A DNA stretch of 64,000 nucleotides from Nitricoxidireducens sp046726235 (GTDB lineage: Bacteria > Pseudomonadota > Gammaproteobacteria > Burkholderiales > Rhodocyclaceae), in assembly GCA_046726235.1 (NCBI GenBank), contig JBKPAD010000012.1:62001-126000 (forward strand). Reading direction: 5' to 3'. The notes under the pieces were generated by a model. That model did not search any database. It was given only the letters and a program-made list of their open reading frames with translations, and was not told the DNA's origin. Each line of letters begins with the position of its first letter. Position 1 is the first letter of the stretch. Shown here in pieces: positions 26,829-34,761 of this stretch. The position numbers were made by a program, and so were the translations under genes.

Positions 26829-27901
26829 GCCCGCGCTCCGCGCTCGTACCACGGCTTGCTCGCATTCACGACGCGCACCACCAGCAGCATCACCGGCACT
26901 TCGATCAGCACGCCGACGACGGTCGCCAGCGCGGCGCCGGACTCGAAGCCGAACAGGCTGATCGCCGCGGCGACCGCGAGTTCGAAGAAGTTAGACGCGC
27001 CGATCAGGGCCGACGGGCAGGCGACGGCATGCTGCTCGCCGAGCTTGCGGTTGAGCCAGTAGGCGAGCGCCGAGTTGAAGAACACCTGGATCAGGATCGG
27101 CACCGCCAGCAGCGCGATGACCAGCGGCTGCTCGATGATCGCCTTGCCCTGGAAGGCGAACAGCAGCACCAGCGTCGCCAGCAGCGCGGCGATCGACCAG
27201 GGGCCGATCTTCTCCATGGTGGCGTCGAAGTGCGCGCGGCCCTTGGCCAGCAGCGACTTGCGCCACATCTGCGCCAGCGCCAGCGGGATGACGATGTAGA
27301 GCACCACCGACGTCACCAGCGTGTCCCACGGCACGACGATCGCCGCCATGCCGAGCAGCAGGCCGACCAACGGCGCGAAGGCGAACACCATGATGGTGTC
27401 GTTGAGCGCCACCTGCGACAGCGTGAACAGCGGATCGCCGTTCGACAGCCGGCTCCAGACGAACACCATCGCCGTGCACGGCGCGGCCGCCAGCAGGATC
27501 AGGCCGGCGACGTAGCTGTCGAGCTGGTCGGCCGGCAGCCAGGGCGCGAACAGGTTGCGCACGAACAGCCAGCCGAGAAAGGCCATCGAGAACGGCTTCA
27601 CCAGCCAGTTCACGAACAGCGTCACGCCGATGCCGCGCGCGTGCCCGCGCACCTCGTGCAGCGCGCCGAAATCGACCTTCACCAGCATCGGGATGATCAT
27701 CACCCAGATCAGCAGGCCGACCGGGAGATTCACCTGCGCGAACTCCATGCGGCCGAGCGCCTGGAACGGACCCAGCATGGCCTGGCCGAGCGCGATGCCG
27801 GCGACGATGCAGAGGAAAACCCAGAGCGTCAGCCAGCGCTCGAAGAAGCTCATCGGCGCGCCGGCGGCGAGCTTGACGGCGGTTTGGCATTGGGCGGACA
27901 T
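26825..27901 (-). CDS. acr3: ACR3-family arsenite efflux transporter
   Basis: A 358-aa carrier of the BART superfamily with ten predicted TM helices, of normal length for ACR3. It expels arsenite (and sometimes antimonite) using the proton gradient. The conserved Cys in TM4 is in the motif AAPCTAMVFVWS, and the TM9 region ASNFFELAVAAAISLFG is typical. The ATG at 27901 has a GGAGT Shine-Dalgarno; the frame extends further only into arsC. It lies 4 nt after arsC and overlaps the permease by 4 nt. Confidence 0.96.
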   Translation of the reverse strand: MSAQCQTAVKLAAGAPMSFFERWLTLWVFLCIVAGIALGQAMLGPFQALGRMEFAQVNLPVGLLIWVMIIPMLVKVDFGALHEVRGHARGIGVTLFVNWLVKPFSMAFLGWLFVRNLFAPWLPADQLDSYVAGLILLAAAPCTAMVFVWSRLSNGDPLFTLSQVALNDTIMVFAFAPLVGLLLGMAAIVVPWDTLVTSVVLYIVIPLALAQMWRKSLLAKGRAHFDATMEKIGPWSIAALLATLVLLFAFQGKAIIEQPLVIALLAVPILIQVFFNSALAYWLNRKLGEQHAVACPSALIGASNFFELAVAAAISLFGFESGAALATVVGVLIEVPVMLLVVRVVNASKPWYERGARA

Positions 27902-27905
27902 GGCT

Positions 27906-28322
27906 TTACTCCTGGAGGCCGAGCGCGGCGCGCACGGCGGGAACGAGGCGGGCGCGGATGTCGTCGCGCACGCGCACGAAGCTCTCCAGCGGCTCGCCGT
28001 GCGGATCATGGAACGGCAAGTGGATCTGCGGCACCGGGCGCGGGAACACCGGGCAGGTCTCGCGCGCGTTGTCGCAGACGGTGACGACGAGGTCGATGGC
28101 CTCACCGAGCAGGCTGTCGGCATCCTTCGGGAACAGGCCGTCCGTCGGCAGGCCGGCGAGCCGCAGCGCCTCGATGGCGCCGTCGGCGACCTTGGGCTGC
28201 GGGCGCGTGCCGGCCGAGAGCGCGCGCACCGTGCCAGCGAGGTCGCGGTTGAGGATCGCCTCGGCCATCTGCGAGCGGCACGAGTTGCCGGTGCATAGCA
28301 CCAGCACGGTCTTGATCGTCAT
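27906..28322 (-). CDS. arsC: Arsenate reductase, thioredoxin-coupled (LMW-phosphatase fold)
   Basis: A 138-aa enzyme that reduces arsenate to arsenite. The P-loop CTGNSCRS (Cys10 to Arg16) is the low-molecular-weight phosphatase signature, and the Cys83/Cys90 pair (VCDNARETC) provides the disulfide cascade of the thioredoxin-coupled type. The catalytic Asp is in the HLPFHDP motif. The ATG is 1 nt after the arsR stop. The reduced product is then exported by acr3 encoded next. Confidence 0.97.
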   Translation of the reverse strand: MTIKTVLVLCTGNSCRSQMAEAILNRDLAGTVRALSAGTRPQPKVADGAIEALRLAGLPTDGLFPKDADSLLGEAIDLVVTVCDNARETCPVFPRPVPQIHLPFHDPHGEPLESFVRVRDDIRARLVPAVRAALGLQE

Positions 28323-28323
28323 G

Positions 28324-28677
28324 TCAGTTCTTTCTCGGGGTGCGGCGCTTGGCCGTGGTGTCGCAACGCGCGGTCTTCGGCAGGCACTCGGCGACGCCCT
28401 GGCAGCAGTTGCGGGTCAGGAAAGCGATGAGGTCGTCGACGGCGCCGAAGTTCGCCGAGTAGCGGATGAAGCGGCTCTCGCGCCGGCCGGCGATCAGGCC
28501 GACGCGTGCGAGGTGCGCGAGATGGAAGGACAGCGTCGCCGGCGCCATGCCGAGCCGCTCGCCGATGGCGCTGGCGACGACGCCCTCCGGGCCGGCCTCG
28601 ACCAGCAGGCGGAACACGGCGAGCCGCGATTCATGGCCGAGCGCGGCAAAGAGCTCCGAAGCGTCCAACGTTTCCAT
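28324..28677 (-). CDS. arsR: ArsR-family repressor of the arsenic operon
   Basis: A 117-aa winged-helix repressor. The DNA-recognition helix is in MAPATLSFHLAHLARVGL. It lacks the ELCVCDL metal site of E. coli ArsR and instead carries Cys91-Cys92 and Cys98 near the C-terminus (NCCQGVAEC), the spacing of the Acidithiobacillus-type As(III) site, plus Cys105. As(III) binding should release it from the operator that overlaps the promoter just upstream. It is the first of seven leftward genes. Confidence 0.96.
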   Translation of the reverse strand: METLDASELFAALGHESRLAVFRLLVEAGPEGVVASAIGERLGMAPATLSFHLAHLARVGLIAGRRESRFIRYSANFGAVDDLIAFLTRNCCQGVAECLPKTARCDTTAKRRTPRKN

Positions 28678-28679
28678 AG

Positions 28680-28715
28680 TTCGACGATTATCGAAGCGTT
28701 GAGCGCCGGCGTCAA
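28680..28715 (-). promoter_or_regulatory. Arsenic operon promoter with overlapping ArsR operator
   Basis: On the minus strand TTGACG (28715-28710), a 17-bp spacer and GATAAT (28692-28687) make a near-consensus promoter. The imperfect palindrome TTCGACGATTATCGAA (28680-28695) covers the -10 element, the natural place for ArsR. The -10 is only 9 nt from the arsR ATG, so the leader is 0-3 nt. Confidence 0.75.
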
Positions 28716-28726
28716 GCGCGATGAAC

Positions 28727-28732
28727 TATGAT
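28727..28732 (+). promoter_or_regulatory. -10-like TATGAT box 6 nt before DsbA-family gene
   Basis: TATGAT ends 6 nt before the ATG at 28739. It lies back-to-back with the arsenic promoter, so ArsR might also affect it. No good -35 at normal spacing. Confidence 0.35.
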
Positions 28733-28738
28733 CGGCCC

Positions 28739-29389
28739 ATGCTGACCATCGATATCGTTTCCGACGTCGTCTGCCCGTGGTGCTGGATCGGCACGCGCCG
28801 CCTGCGTGCGGCCGTGGACATCGTGCGCCGCGAGATACCCCGCTTCGACGTCGCGCCGCGCTGGCGCCCGTTCTTCCTGAATCCCGACACGCCGCCCGAA
28901 GGCGAGCCCTACCTGCCCTTCCTCGAGCGCAAGTTCGGCAGCCGCGAGGCCGTCGAGGCGCTGTTCGACCGCGTACGCGCGGCCGGCCGCGAATACGGCC
29001 TCAACTACGCGTTCGAGAAGATCCGCCTGCGCGCCAACACGCTCGACGCCCATCGGCTGATCCACTGGGCGCAGCGGCAGGGCGACGCGCGCGCGCTGGT
29101 CGAGCGGCTCTACGTCGCCCAGTTCATGAACGGCGAGCACGTCGGCGACCGTGCGCTGCTGGTGGCGGCGGCCGCCGAGTGCGGCTACGACACGGCGGCG
29201 GCGCGCGCCTTCCTCGACTCGGGCGAAGCGCGCGACGAGGTGATCGCCGAGGAACGCGCCTATCGCGAACTCGGCGTGCGCAGCGTGCCGACCTTCATCG
29301 TCGACCGGCGCATCGTCGTGGTCGGCGCCGAGGAACCGGTGCGGCTCGCCGAAGCCATGCGCACGGCACTGGCGGAAACGCGCGCATGA
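28739..29389 (+). CDS. DsbA-family (FrnE-like) oxidoreductase
   Basis: A 216-aa cytoplasmic thioredoxin-fold protein with a large helical insertion, matching the FrnE/2-hydroxychromene-2-carboxylate isomerase-like group. The active site is CPWC, near the N-terminus (VSDVVCPWCWIG), and the cis-Pro segment is GVRSVPTFIVD. There is no signal peptide. The ATG at 28739 starts directly at the first strand (MLTIDIVSD); an in-frame ATG at 28721 adds six residues and overlaps the -10-like box. It is divergent from the arsenic operon and overlaps the next gene by 4 nt (ATGA). Confidence 0.9.
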   Translation: MLTIDIVSDVVCPWCWIGTRRLRAAVDIVRREIPRFDVAPRWRPFFLNPDTPPEGEPYLPFLERKFGSREAVEALFDRVRAAGREYGLNYAFEKIRLRANTLDAHRLIHWAQRQGDARALVERLYVAQFMNGEHVGDRALLVAAAAECGYDTAAARAFLDSGEARDEVIAEERAYRELGVRSVPTFIVDRRIVVVGAEEPVRLAEAMRTALAETRA

Positions 29390-29775
29390 GTCGCCACGCC
29401 CGCGCCTTCATCGCCTTGGGCGCCCTCGCCGCGGCGCTCGCCGTCGCGCTCGGCGCCGCCGCCAGCCACGGGCTGCGCGCGCACCTGGCCGCCAACGATC
29501 CCGCCGGCTGGTTCGCCACCGCGCTCGACTACCACCGCTGGCATGCGCTCGGCCTGATGCTCGTCGGCCTCGCCGCCGCGCGCTTAGACTCGCGCTGGTT
29601 CGTCGCCGCCGGCTGGCTGCTCGTCGCCGGCCTGCTGCTGTTCAGCGGCAACCTCTACCTGCGCAGCCTCTTCGGTGTGCACACGTTCCACGTCGTCACG
29701 CCCTGGGGCGGCGGCGCCTTCATCGCCGGCTGGCTCTGCGCCGCGATCGGCGCGCTGCGTGCGCGAGCCGCTTGA
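29386..29775 (+). CDS. DUF423 family small membrane protein
   Basis: A 129-aa inner-membrane protein with four predicted TM helices. It shows the family pattern: GALAAALAVALGAAASHGL in TM1, then YHRWHALGL before TM2, and FSGNLYLRSL. Function is unknown in the family. The ATG overlaps the stop of the DsbA-family gene (ATGA), so the pair is translationally coupled. Confidence 0.9.
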   Translation: MSRHARAFIALGALAAALAVALGAAASHGLRAHLAANDPAGWFATALDYHRWHALGLMLVGLAAARLDSRWFVAAGWLLVAGLLLFSGNLYLRSLFGVHTFHVVTPWGGGAFIAGWLCAAIGALRARAA

Positions 29776-29806
29776 TCGGCCGCGGCGCGGCGTATTGACT
29801 GGCGGC

Positions 29807-30334
29807 ATGGCCGCCCTGCGCATTCTTGCCCTGCTGTTCTCCGCGACGCTCGCGGGCTGCGCCGGCTACGGCGGCGCCGGGCTCGTCTCGGGCGAGGCCA
29901 CGGCCGACGACGTGCTGCGCACCATGGGGCTGCCGGCGCAGCAATGGACCAACGCCGACGGCTCGCGCCAGTTCGCCTACCCGCGCGGGCCGATGGGCGT
30001 GCATACGCACATGGTCTTCATCGACCGCGAAGGCCGCCTGCAGCGCATCGACAACGTGCTCGACGAAGAGGGCTTCGCGCGCATCCGTCCCGGCATGACG
30101 CAGGACGAGGTGCTGCGCACCCTCGGCCCGCCCTGGCCGGCCTGGACCGTGTATTTCAAGGCGCGCGACGAGCTGGTCTGGGAATGGCGCTACTGCGATG
30201 TCTGGGCGCAGTACGCGCGCTTCGACGTGCTGTTCGACGCCACCCGCGGCACCGTGCGCTCGACGCTGAGCCAGCGCGAATCCCAGACCGGCCAGTGCGG
30301 CGGCCCGTGGGGCGGCTGCTGGTGCTCGCGCTGA
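29807..30334 (+). CDS. Lipoprotein with BamE/SmpA-like repeats
   Basis: A 175-aa predicted outer-membrane lipoprotein. The signal peptide ends in the lipobox LAGC (Cys18). The mature part has two copies of the BamE-like pattern, ADDVLRTMGLPAQQW and GMTQDEVLRTLGPPW, each a helix-turn with Gly-Met/Leu-Gly-x-Pro. The C-terminus is Cys/Gly/Trp rich (CGGPWGGCWCSR). BamE itself is smaller, so this is a relative and not clearly the BAM subunit. Alternative longer starts (29675) would destroy the signal peptide. Confidence 0.82.
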   Translation: MAALRILALLFSATLAGCAGYGGAGLVSGEATADDVLRTMGLPAQQWTNADGSRQFAYPRGPMGVHTHMVFIDREGRLQRIDNVLDEEGFARIRPGMTQDEVLRTLGPPWPAWTVYFKARDELVWEWRYCDVWAQYARFDVLFDATRGTVRSTLSQRESQTGQCGGPWGGCWCSR

Positions 30335-30347
30335 GCGAAGCGTCCCG

Positions 30348-31544
30348 CTACCAGCGGCCGCCCCCGCGCGAGCGGCGCATCTCGGGCCAGGTGCCGGGGA
30401 AGCCGTAGCGGGCGACGAGGCGTGCCTGCCGCAGCGCGCGCCGCTTCTGCACCACGCGCAGCGCGTCGGCCATCGGCCGGCATTCGACGCGCATCAGCGC
30501 ATGCTGGTCGCGCTCGAGGTCCCAGAGGCCCATGCGCGTCCATTGCTCGCGGTCGTGCCACTCGGGCATGCCGAGGATGGGATAGAGGCAGATGCCCGCC
30601 AGCGGCACGCCCTCGGCGAGCAGTTGCGTCGCCATCGCCGACAGTTCGTGCACCCAAGGCGCGCGGGCCTCGCCGAGCGCGCTGGTCTCGGTGATCAGCA
30701 CCTCCGTGCCGTAACGCTCCCAGGCCGATCGCACCAGGTCGGCCAGCGGCACGCGGCGCGGATCGTCGTCGGCCAGCGGCGTGCCTTCCGCGCCGAGCTG
30801 CCACTGGTTGGTCCAGTAGTAGTTGAGGCCGACCACGTCGAGCTGCTGCGGCGAGCCGCCGAGCTCCGGCATGATGCGTCCGGCGACGATGTCCCAGAAC
30901 TCGAACACCGCCTGCTCGTTGAACCAGCGTGCATGCTCGCGCTGCGCCGGGTCGTCGCCGGCCGGCACCACTCGGCAGATCGGGTCGACGTTCACGATGC
31001 GCGCCCACGGGCAGGCATCGCGGATGGCGGCGATGCCCGCGAGCGCGGCGCGCGCCAGCGCCACCTTGAGCTCGAAGCCGCGCCCCTGCGCGTGCGGCGC
31101 GAAGCGGCCGACCTCGCCGGCGGCCCACGCGAAATACGAGGGCTCGTTGATCGGCGTGAAGTAGCAGGCGCCGTCGCTGCGCGCGGCGACGAAGCGCGCA
31201 GCGGCGTGGCAGTAATCGGCGAAACGCTCGGCGAAGGCCGCGCCGAAGGGATCGAGGTGGTCCGGGTAGCCGTAATGGAACAGGTCCCAGATGACGTCGA
31301 GCTCGTGCCGCCGCGCCGCCGCCATGAACGGTTCGACCGATGCGAAGTCGTAGCGCCCGTCGCGGTCCACCAGCGGCCAGCGGATCGCCTCGCGCACGGC
31401 CTGGATGCCGACCTCGAGCAGACGGCGGTAGTCGGCGTCGACGTGGCGGTCGTGCTCGGTGGCGGCGATCTGGTCGATCCACTCGCCGTGCATGTTGTAG
31501 CCGGTCGCGCACTCGAAGCCGGCGAGGTAGAAGCTACGGAACAT
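30348..31544 (-). CDS. GH1-like clan GH-A glycoside hydrolase
   Basis: A 398-aa (beta/alpha)8-type protein. The likely acid/base is Glu134 in FTPINEPSYFAW and the likely nucleophile Glu286 in LITETSALG. The NYYWTNQW segment is also typical. It has no signal peptide, so it should work in the cytoplasm. The ATG at 31544 lies inside the end of the upstream gene (11-nt overlap). The fold is that of family 1 glycosidases but the sequence is divergent and the sugar specificity is unknown. It is the last gene of the six-gene operon. Confidence 0.8.
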   Translation of the reverse strand: MFRSFYLAGFECATGYNMHGEWIDQIAATEHDRHVDADYRRLLEVGIQAVREAIRWPLVDRDGRYDFASVEPFMAAARRHELDVIWDLFHYGYPDHLDPFGAAFAERFADYCHAAARFVAARSDGACYFTPINEPSYFAWAAGEVGRFAPHAQGRGFELKVALARAALAGIAAIRDACPWARIVNVDPICRVVPAGDDPAQREHARWFNEQAVFEFWDIVAGRIMPELGGSPQQLDVVGLNYYWTNQWQLGAEGTPLADDDPRRVPLADLVRSAWERYGTEVLITETSALGEARAPWVHELSAMATQLLAEGVPLAGICLYPILGMPEWHDREQWTRMGLWDLERDQHALMRVECRPMADALRVVQKRRALRQARLVARYGFPGTWPEMRRSRGGGRW

Positions 31545-32832
31545 GTTCTGCGGTCTCCGCACCGGCCAGCCTGCCCACCGCCGACGCGCCGCCGGCGACC
31601 AGCTGGCGGAAGCGGGCGGCGAGCGGCGTCGGCACGCGCTCGAAGCCGGCCGGCCCCGCCTTGAGGTCCCACAGGCCCATCTGCCGGATGTAGTCGTGCG
31701 GCGGCTTCGTGCCTTCGCGGTAGCCCCAGGTGACGAGCGCGAACAGCGGCCACCACGTGTAGCCGATCAGCGGCACGCCGCGCGCGCGCACGCGCGCCGT
31801 CGCCGCCACCGAATCGTCGAGCCAGGCCATGCGGCGCGCGACGCTGCCCAGCGACGCCGTCTCGCTGATGAACAGCGGGCGGCGGTAGCGGCGCCAGTAG
31901 AGCTCGGCCAGGCGGTCGACGATGTCGGCCGCCGCGTAGCGCATGCGGATGCGCAGCCGTCCGCCGGCATCGCGCAGCAGCGCCTTCTCCGAGAACAGCG
32001 GATAGAGGTTGATGCCGACGAGGTCGAGGCCGATGGCGTGCTCCTCGAACCATTCGAGGTCGGCCGCCGCGGCGCCGTGGGCGAGCAGCCAGCCGTGCAG
32101 CGGATGCCCCGGCCGCACGGCGCCGCTGACGAGGTCGAGCGCGAGGAACACCATTTCCTGGCGCCGCCGCACTTCGATCTCGAGGCCGGGCGAGGCGGCG
32201 GCATACAGGTCGGTGGCGTCGACGTGCGCATGCACGATGTCGGGGTCGATCGCGCGCTGCCGCTCGACCGTGGCGACGATGCCGCGGCAAAGCCCGAGCA
32301 TCACGGCGACGAAGCCGCGCCAGCTGCGCCGGAACGGCGGCCACCAGCCGAGCCGGCCGCAGTACCAGGCGGTGACGCGCGGCTCGTTGAGCGGCGTGTA
32401 GGTGTGGATGCGGCCGCGGTAGCGCTCGGCGATGCGCGCCGCGTACTCGGCCATGTAGTCGGGCAGGCGCGGATGCAGCCAGGCGCCTTCGATCCAGCCG
32501 GGCAGGCCGTAGTGCACCAGGTCGACCACCGGCTGGATGCCGAGGTCGAGCAGGCGTTCCAGCGGCCGGTCGGCCCATGTGTAGTCCCACACGCCGGGCG
32601 CCGGATTGATGCGGTGCCAGGGAATGCCGTAGCGCACGGCGCGCAATCCGAGTTCCGCGAACATCGCGAGGTCGTCCTCCATCTGCTCGTAGTGGCCGGT
32701 GAGCTCGTATTCGTCGAGCGTGCGCCCGGTGCGCGGCGAAGGCGCGGTGATGAAGGTGTCCTCGATGCCGGCCAGCCACTGGAAGGCATTGGGCGCGACA
32801 AGCTGCGACAGGGTGCTGCGGCGGACATGCAT
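31534..32832 (-). CDS. GH1-like glycoside hydrolase
   Basis: A 432-aa clan GH-A protein, a distant paralogue of the following gene. Predicted acid/base is Glu150 in YTPLNEPRVTAW and nucleophile Glu324 in FISETASLG. The first strand motif WLAGIEDTFITA and the aromatic YTWWPLFALVTWG near the end are typical of beta-glycosidases. It has no signal peptide. It follows the GH43 gene by 9 nt and overlaps the next GH1-like gene by 11 nt. Substrate unknown. Confidence 0.83.
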   Translation of the reverse strand: MHVRRSTLSQLVAPNAFQWLAGIEDTFITAPSPRTGRTLDEYELTGHYEQMEDDLAMFAELGLRAVRYGIPWHRINPAPGVWDYTWADRPLERLLDLGIQPVVDLVHYGLPGWIEGAWLHPRLPDYMAEYAARIAERYRGRIHTYTPLNEPRVTAWYCGRLGWWPPFRRSWRGFVAVMLGLCRGIVATVERQRAIDPDIVHAHVDATDLYAAASPGLEIEVRRRQEMVFLALDLVSGAVRPGHPLHGWLLAHGAAAADLEWFEEHAIGLDLVGINLYPLFSEKALLRDAGGRLRIRMRYAAADIVDRLAELYWRRYRRPLFISETASLGSVARRMAWLDDSVAATARVRARGVPLIGYTWWPLFALVTWGYREGTKPPHDYIRQMGLWDLKAGPAGFERVPTPLAARFRQLVAGGASAVGRLAGAETAEHVP

Positions 32833-32841
32833 GGCGGCGGC

Positions 32842-33858
32842 CTAGGCGAAGGCGGACTCGCGCAGCGCCAGCGTGCGCTCGGTCCAGGTCGGCCCCGGCG
32901 AGCGCGGCCCGTCCGGCGTCATGACGAGTTCGTCGATGCACATGCGCCGCGCCGACATGTCCGGCCCCCAGGCGTGATAGACGATGTAGCGCGTAGCGTC
33001 GTCCGGCCCGGTAACGACCGAGCAATGGCCCGGTCCGATTACGCGACCCGGCACGGTGCGCAGGACGCGCGGACCGGACGCGGCGCCGGCGTCGGACCAC
33101 GGCCCGGCCACCGACTCGGCAACCACGTAGTCGACGCCGTAACTTTCCGTCTGCCAGCAGCCGCCGCTGTAGAGGCAATACAGCCGGGTGCCGTCGCGCA
33201 CGACGCAAGGGCCCTCCAGCGTGTGCCAGTCCAGCACGCAGCCGTAGATCTCGCGCGCGGCCGCGAAGCGCTGCCAGTCGTAGCCGGCGCGTGCGACGAC
33301 CCGCCCCGTCGGCGCCAGCGCCGTCATGTCGATGAGCGCATGCGCGACCAGCGCCGTGCCGATGCGCACCTGCCTGCCCTCGAGGTCGATCGGATCGAGG
33401 AAGTCGCGGCTATGGAACAGGTACCAGTTGCCGTCGGCGTCGCGCCACGGATGCGGGTCGATGGCGAAGGGCACCTCGTCGGGGTCGGTCAGCGCCGCGG
33501 CGTCCTCGTAGGGGCCGAGCGGATCGTCGGCGACCGCGACCCGCAGGTGGTGCCGCCGGTCGCCGTGGCCGACCGAGTAGTAGAGGAACCAGCGCCCGCC
33601 GGCCTCGGCGACCTCGGGCGCCCAGTAGGAGTCGCCGAGCGCCGGGTCGGGCCGCAACAGCGCCTGTCCGGTCGGCCGCCACGACACCAGGTCGGGCGAT
33701 TCCAGCAACGGGAACACACGCGCTTCGGCGCTGCCGTGCACCGTGCCGGCGGCCTCGGCCGGGCCGGTGCCGATCGCGCAGTAGCGATCCCCGGCGCGCC
33801 AGACATAGGGGTCGGCGAAGTACCCGGCATACACCGGGTTCGCATAGGCGCGCCTCAT
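32842..33858 (-). CDS. GH43-type five-bladed beta-propeller glycoside hydrolase
   Basis: A 338-aa protein with the three acidic residues of the GH43/clan GH-F site: base Asp16 (YFADPYVW), pKa modulator Asp134 (FAIDPHPW) and general acid Glu215 (LEGPCVV). WAPEV at 80-83 is also conserved. Families with this fold release arabinose, xylose or galactose. There is no signal peptide, which is unusual for a polysaccharide-degrading enzyme and suggests an intracellular glycan or glycolipid substrate. It lies 72 bp after the phosphoesterase gene. Confidence 0.88.
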   Translation of the reverse strand: MRRAYANPVYAGYFADPYVWRAGDRYCAIGTGPAEAAGTVHGSAEARVFPLLESPDLVSWRPTGQALLRPDPALGDSYWAPEVAEAGGRWFLYYSVGHGDRRHHLRVAVADDPLGPYEDAAALTDPDEVPFAIDPHPWRDADGNWYLFHSRDFLDPIDLEGRQVRIGTALVAHALIDMTALAPTGRVVARAGYDWQRFAAAREIYGCVLDWHTLEGPCVVRDGTRLYCLYSGGCWQTESYGVDYVVAESVAGPWSDAGAASGPRVLRTVPGRVIGPGHCSVVTGPDDATRYIVYHAWGPDMSARRMCIDELVMTPDGPRSPGPTWTERTLALRESAFA

Positions 33859-33930
33859 CGCATGCCGGCGCGCGCGAGCTGCCGTTCGAGGCTCATGCCA
33901 CGCCCGGCGGCAATGGCTGTGCCTGTCGCC

Positions 33931-34761
33931 TCAGGCGGCGTGCAGCGACCAGCCGGCGACGCCGAAATCGGCGCGCCAGCGGCGGCATGCCTGGAAGCCC
34001 TCGGCGCCTGCGTAGTCGCGCTGCTCGACGTCGATGCGGCGGCCGGCTGACTTGTCGAAGCGCACCAGGTGGTAGGAGTTCGGCCGCCCGCCGCGGCGGC
34101 GCGTCGACACCGCCGTGCCGGCCTGGAGGACCACGGCGCGGCTCGCCTCGGGACCGGCCGGCACGCAGTACGGCAGGTGGATGTGGCCGCCGAGGAACAG
34201 GTCGGCGCCGGCCGCCGTCCATGCCGCCAGCGCGGCATCGGCGCCGCGCACGCGGTTGCGGCGATCCGCGTCCTCGACGATCTCCAGCGGGTGGTGCAGC
34301 ACGACGACGCGGAACGCCGCGTCGGAATACTGCGCCAGCCGCCGCGCCACGGCATCGACCACGTGCGGCGGAAGCTCGCCGTGCTTGTGGCGCAGCACGC
34401 ACGTCGAATTCACGCCGAGCACGGCGACCTCCTCGCCGAGCCACCAGGGCGACAGGTCGGCGCAGATGTGGCGGCGGTACTCGCCGTAGGGCGCGAGCAG
34501 CCGCGCCAGCAGGTCGAACAGCGGCAGGTCGTGGTTGCCCGGCAGCGCCAGCACGGGCAGCGGCGCCAGGCTGTCGATGAAGGCGCGTGCGGCGCGGAAC
34601 TGCGTGCGGCGCGCGCGCTGCGTGATGTCGCCGCTCAGCACCACCAGGTCGGGCGCGGCGGCGAGCAGGCTCGCGCGCAGCGCGGCGCAGACCGGCGCAT
34701 CCTCGGTGCCGAAGTGGGTGTCGGAAATGTGCGCGAGGCTGCTCAGGGCGGCGGCTCCCAC
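33931..34761 (-). CDS. Metallophosphoesterase (calcineurin-like)
   Basis: A 276-aa cytoplasmic phosphoesterase with all metal-site motifs in order: ISDTHFG (D-x-H), SGDIT (GD), LPGNHD (GNHD), HHPLE and GGHIH. I chose a GTG start at 34761, which overlaps the lipid kinase stop by 19 nt and places MGAAALSSLAHISDTH at the N-terminus; no ATG lies closer. Coupled to the lipid kinase gene it might act on a phospholipid or sugar-lipid phosphate (inference). Confidence 0.85.
   Translation of the reverse strand: MGAAALSSLAHISDTHFGTEDAPVCAALRASLLAAAPDLVVLSGDITQRARRTQFRAARAFIDSLAPLPVLALPGNHDLPLFDLLARLLAPYGEYRRHICADLSPWWLGEEVAVLGVNSTCVLRHKHGELPPHVVDAVARRLAQYSDAAFRVVVLHHPLEIVEDADRRNRVRGADAALAAWTAAGADLFLGGHIHLPYCVPAGPEASRAVVLQAGTAVSTRRRGGRPNSYHLVRFDKSAGRRIDVEQRDYAGAEGFQACRRWRADFGVAGWSLHAA

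Noticed and set aside
26756..28084. 442-aa frame opposite acr3/arsC, rich in Arg, His and Gln
   Set aside because: A GC-driven shadow of acr3 and arsC; no homology signal and no Shine-Dalgarno.
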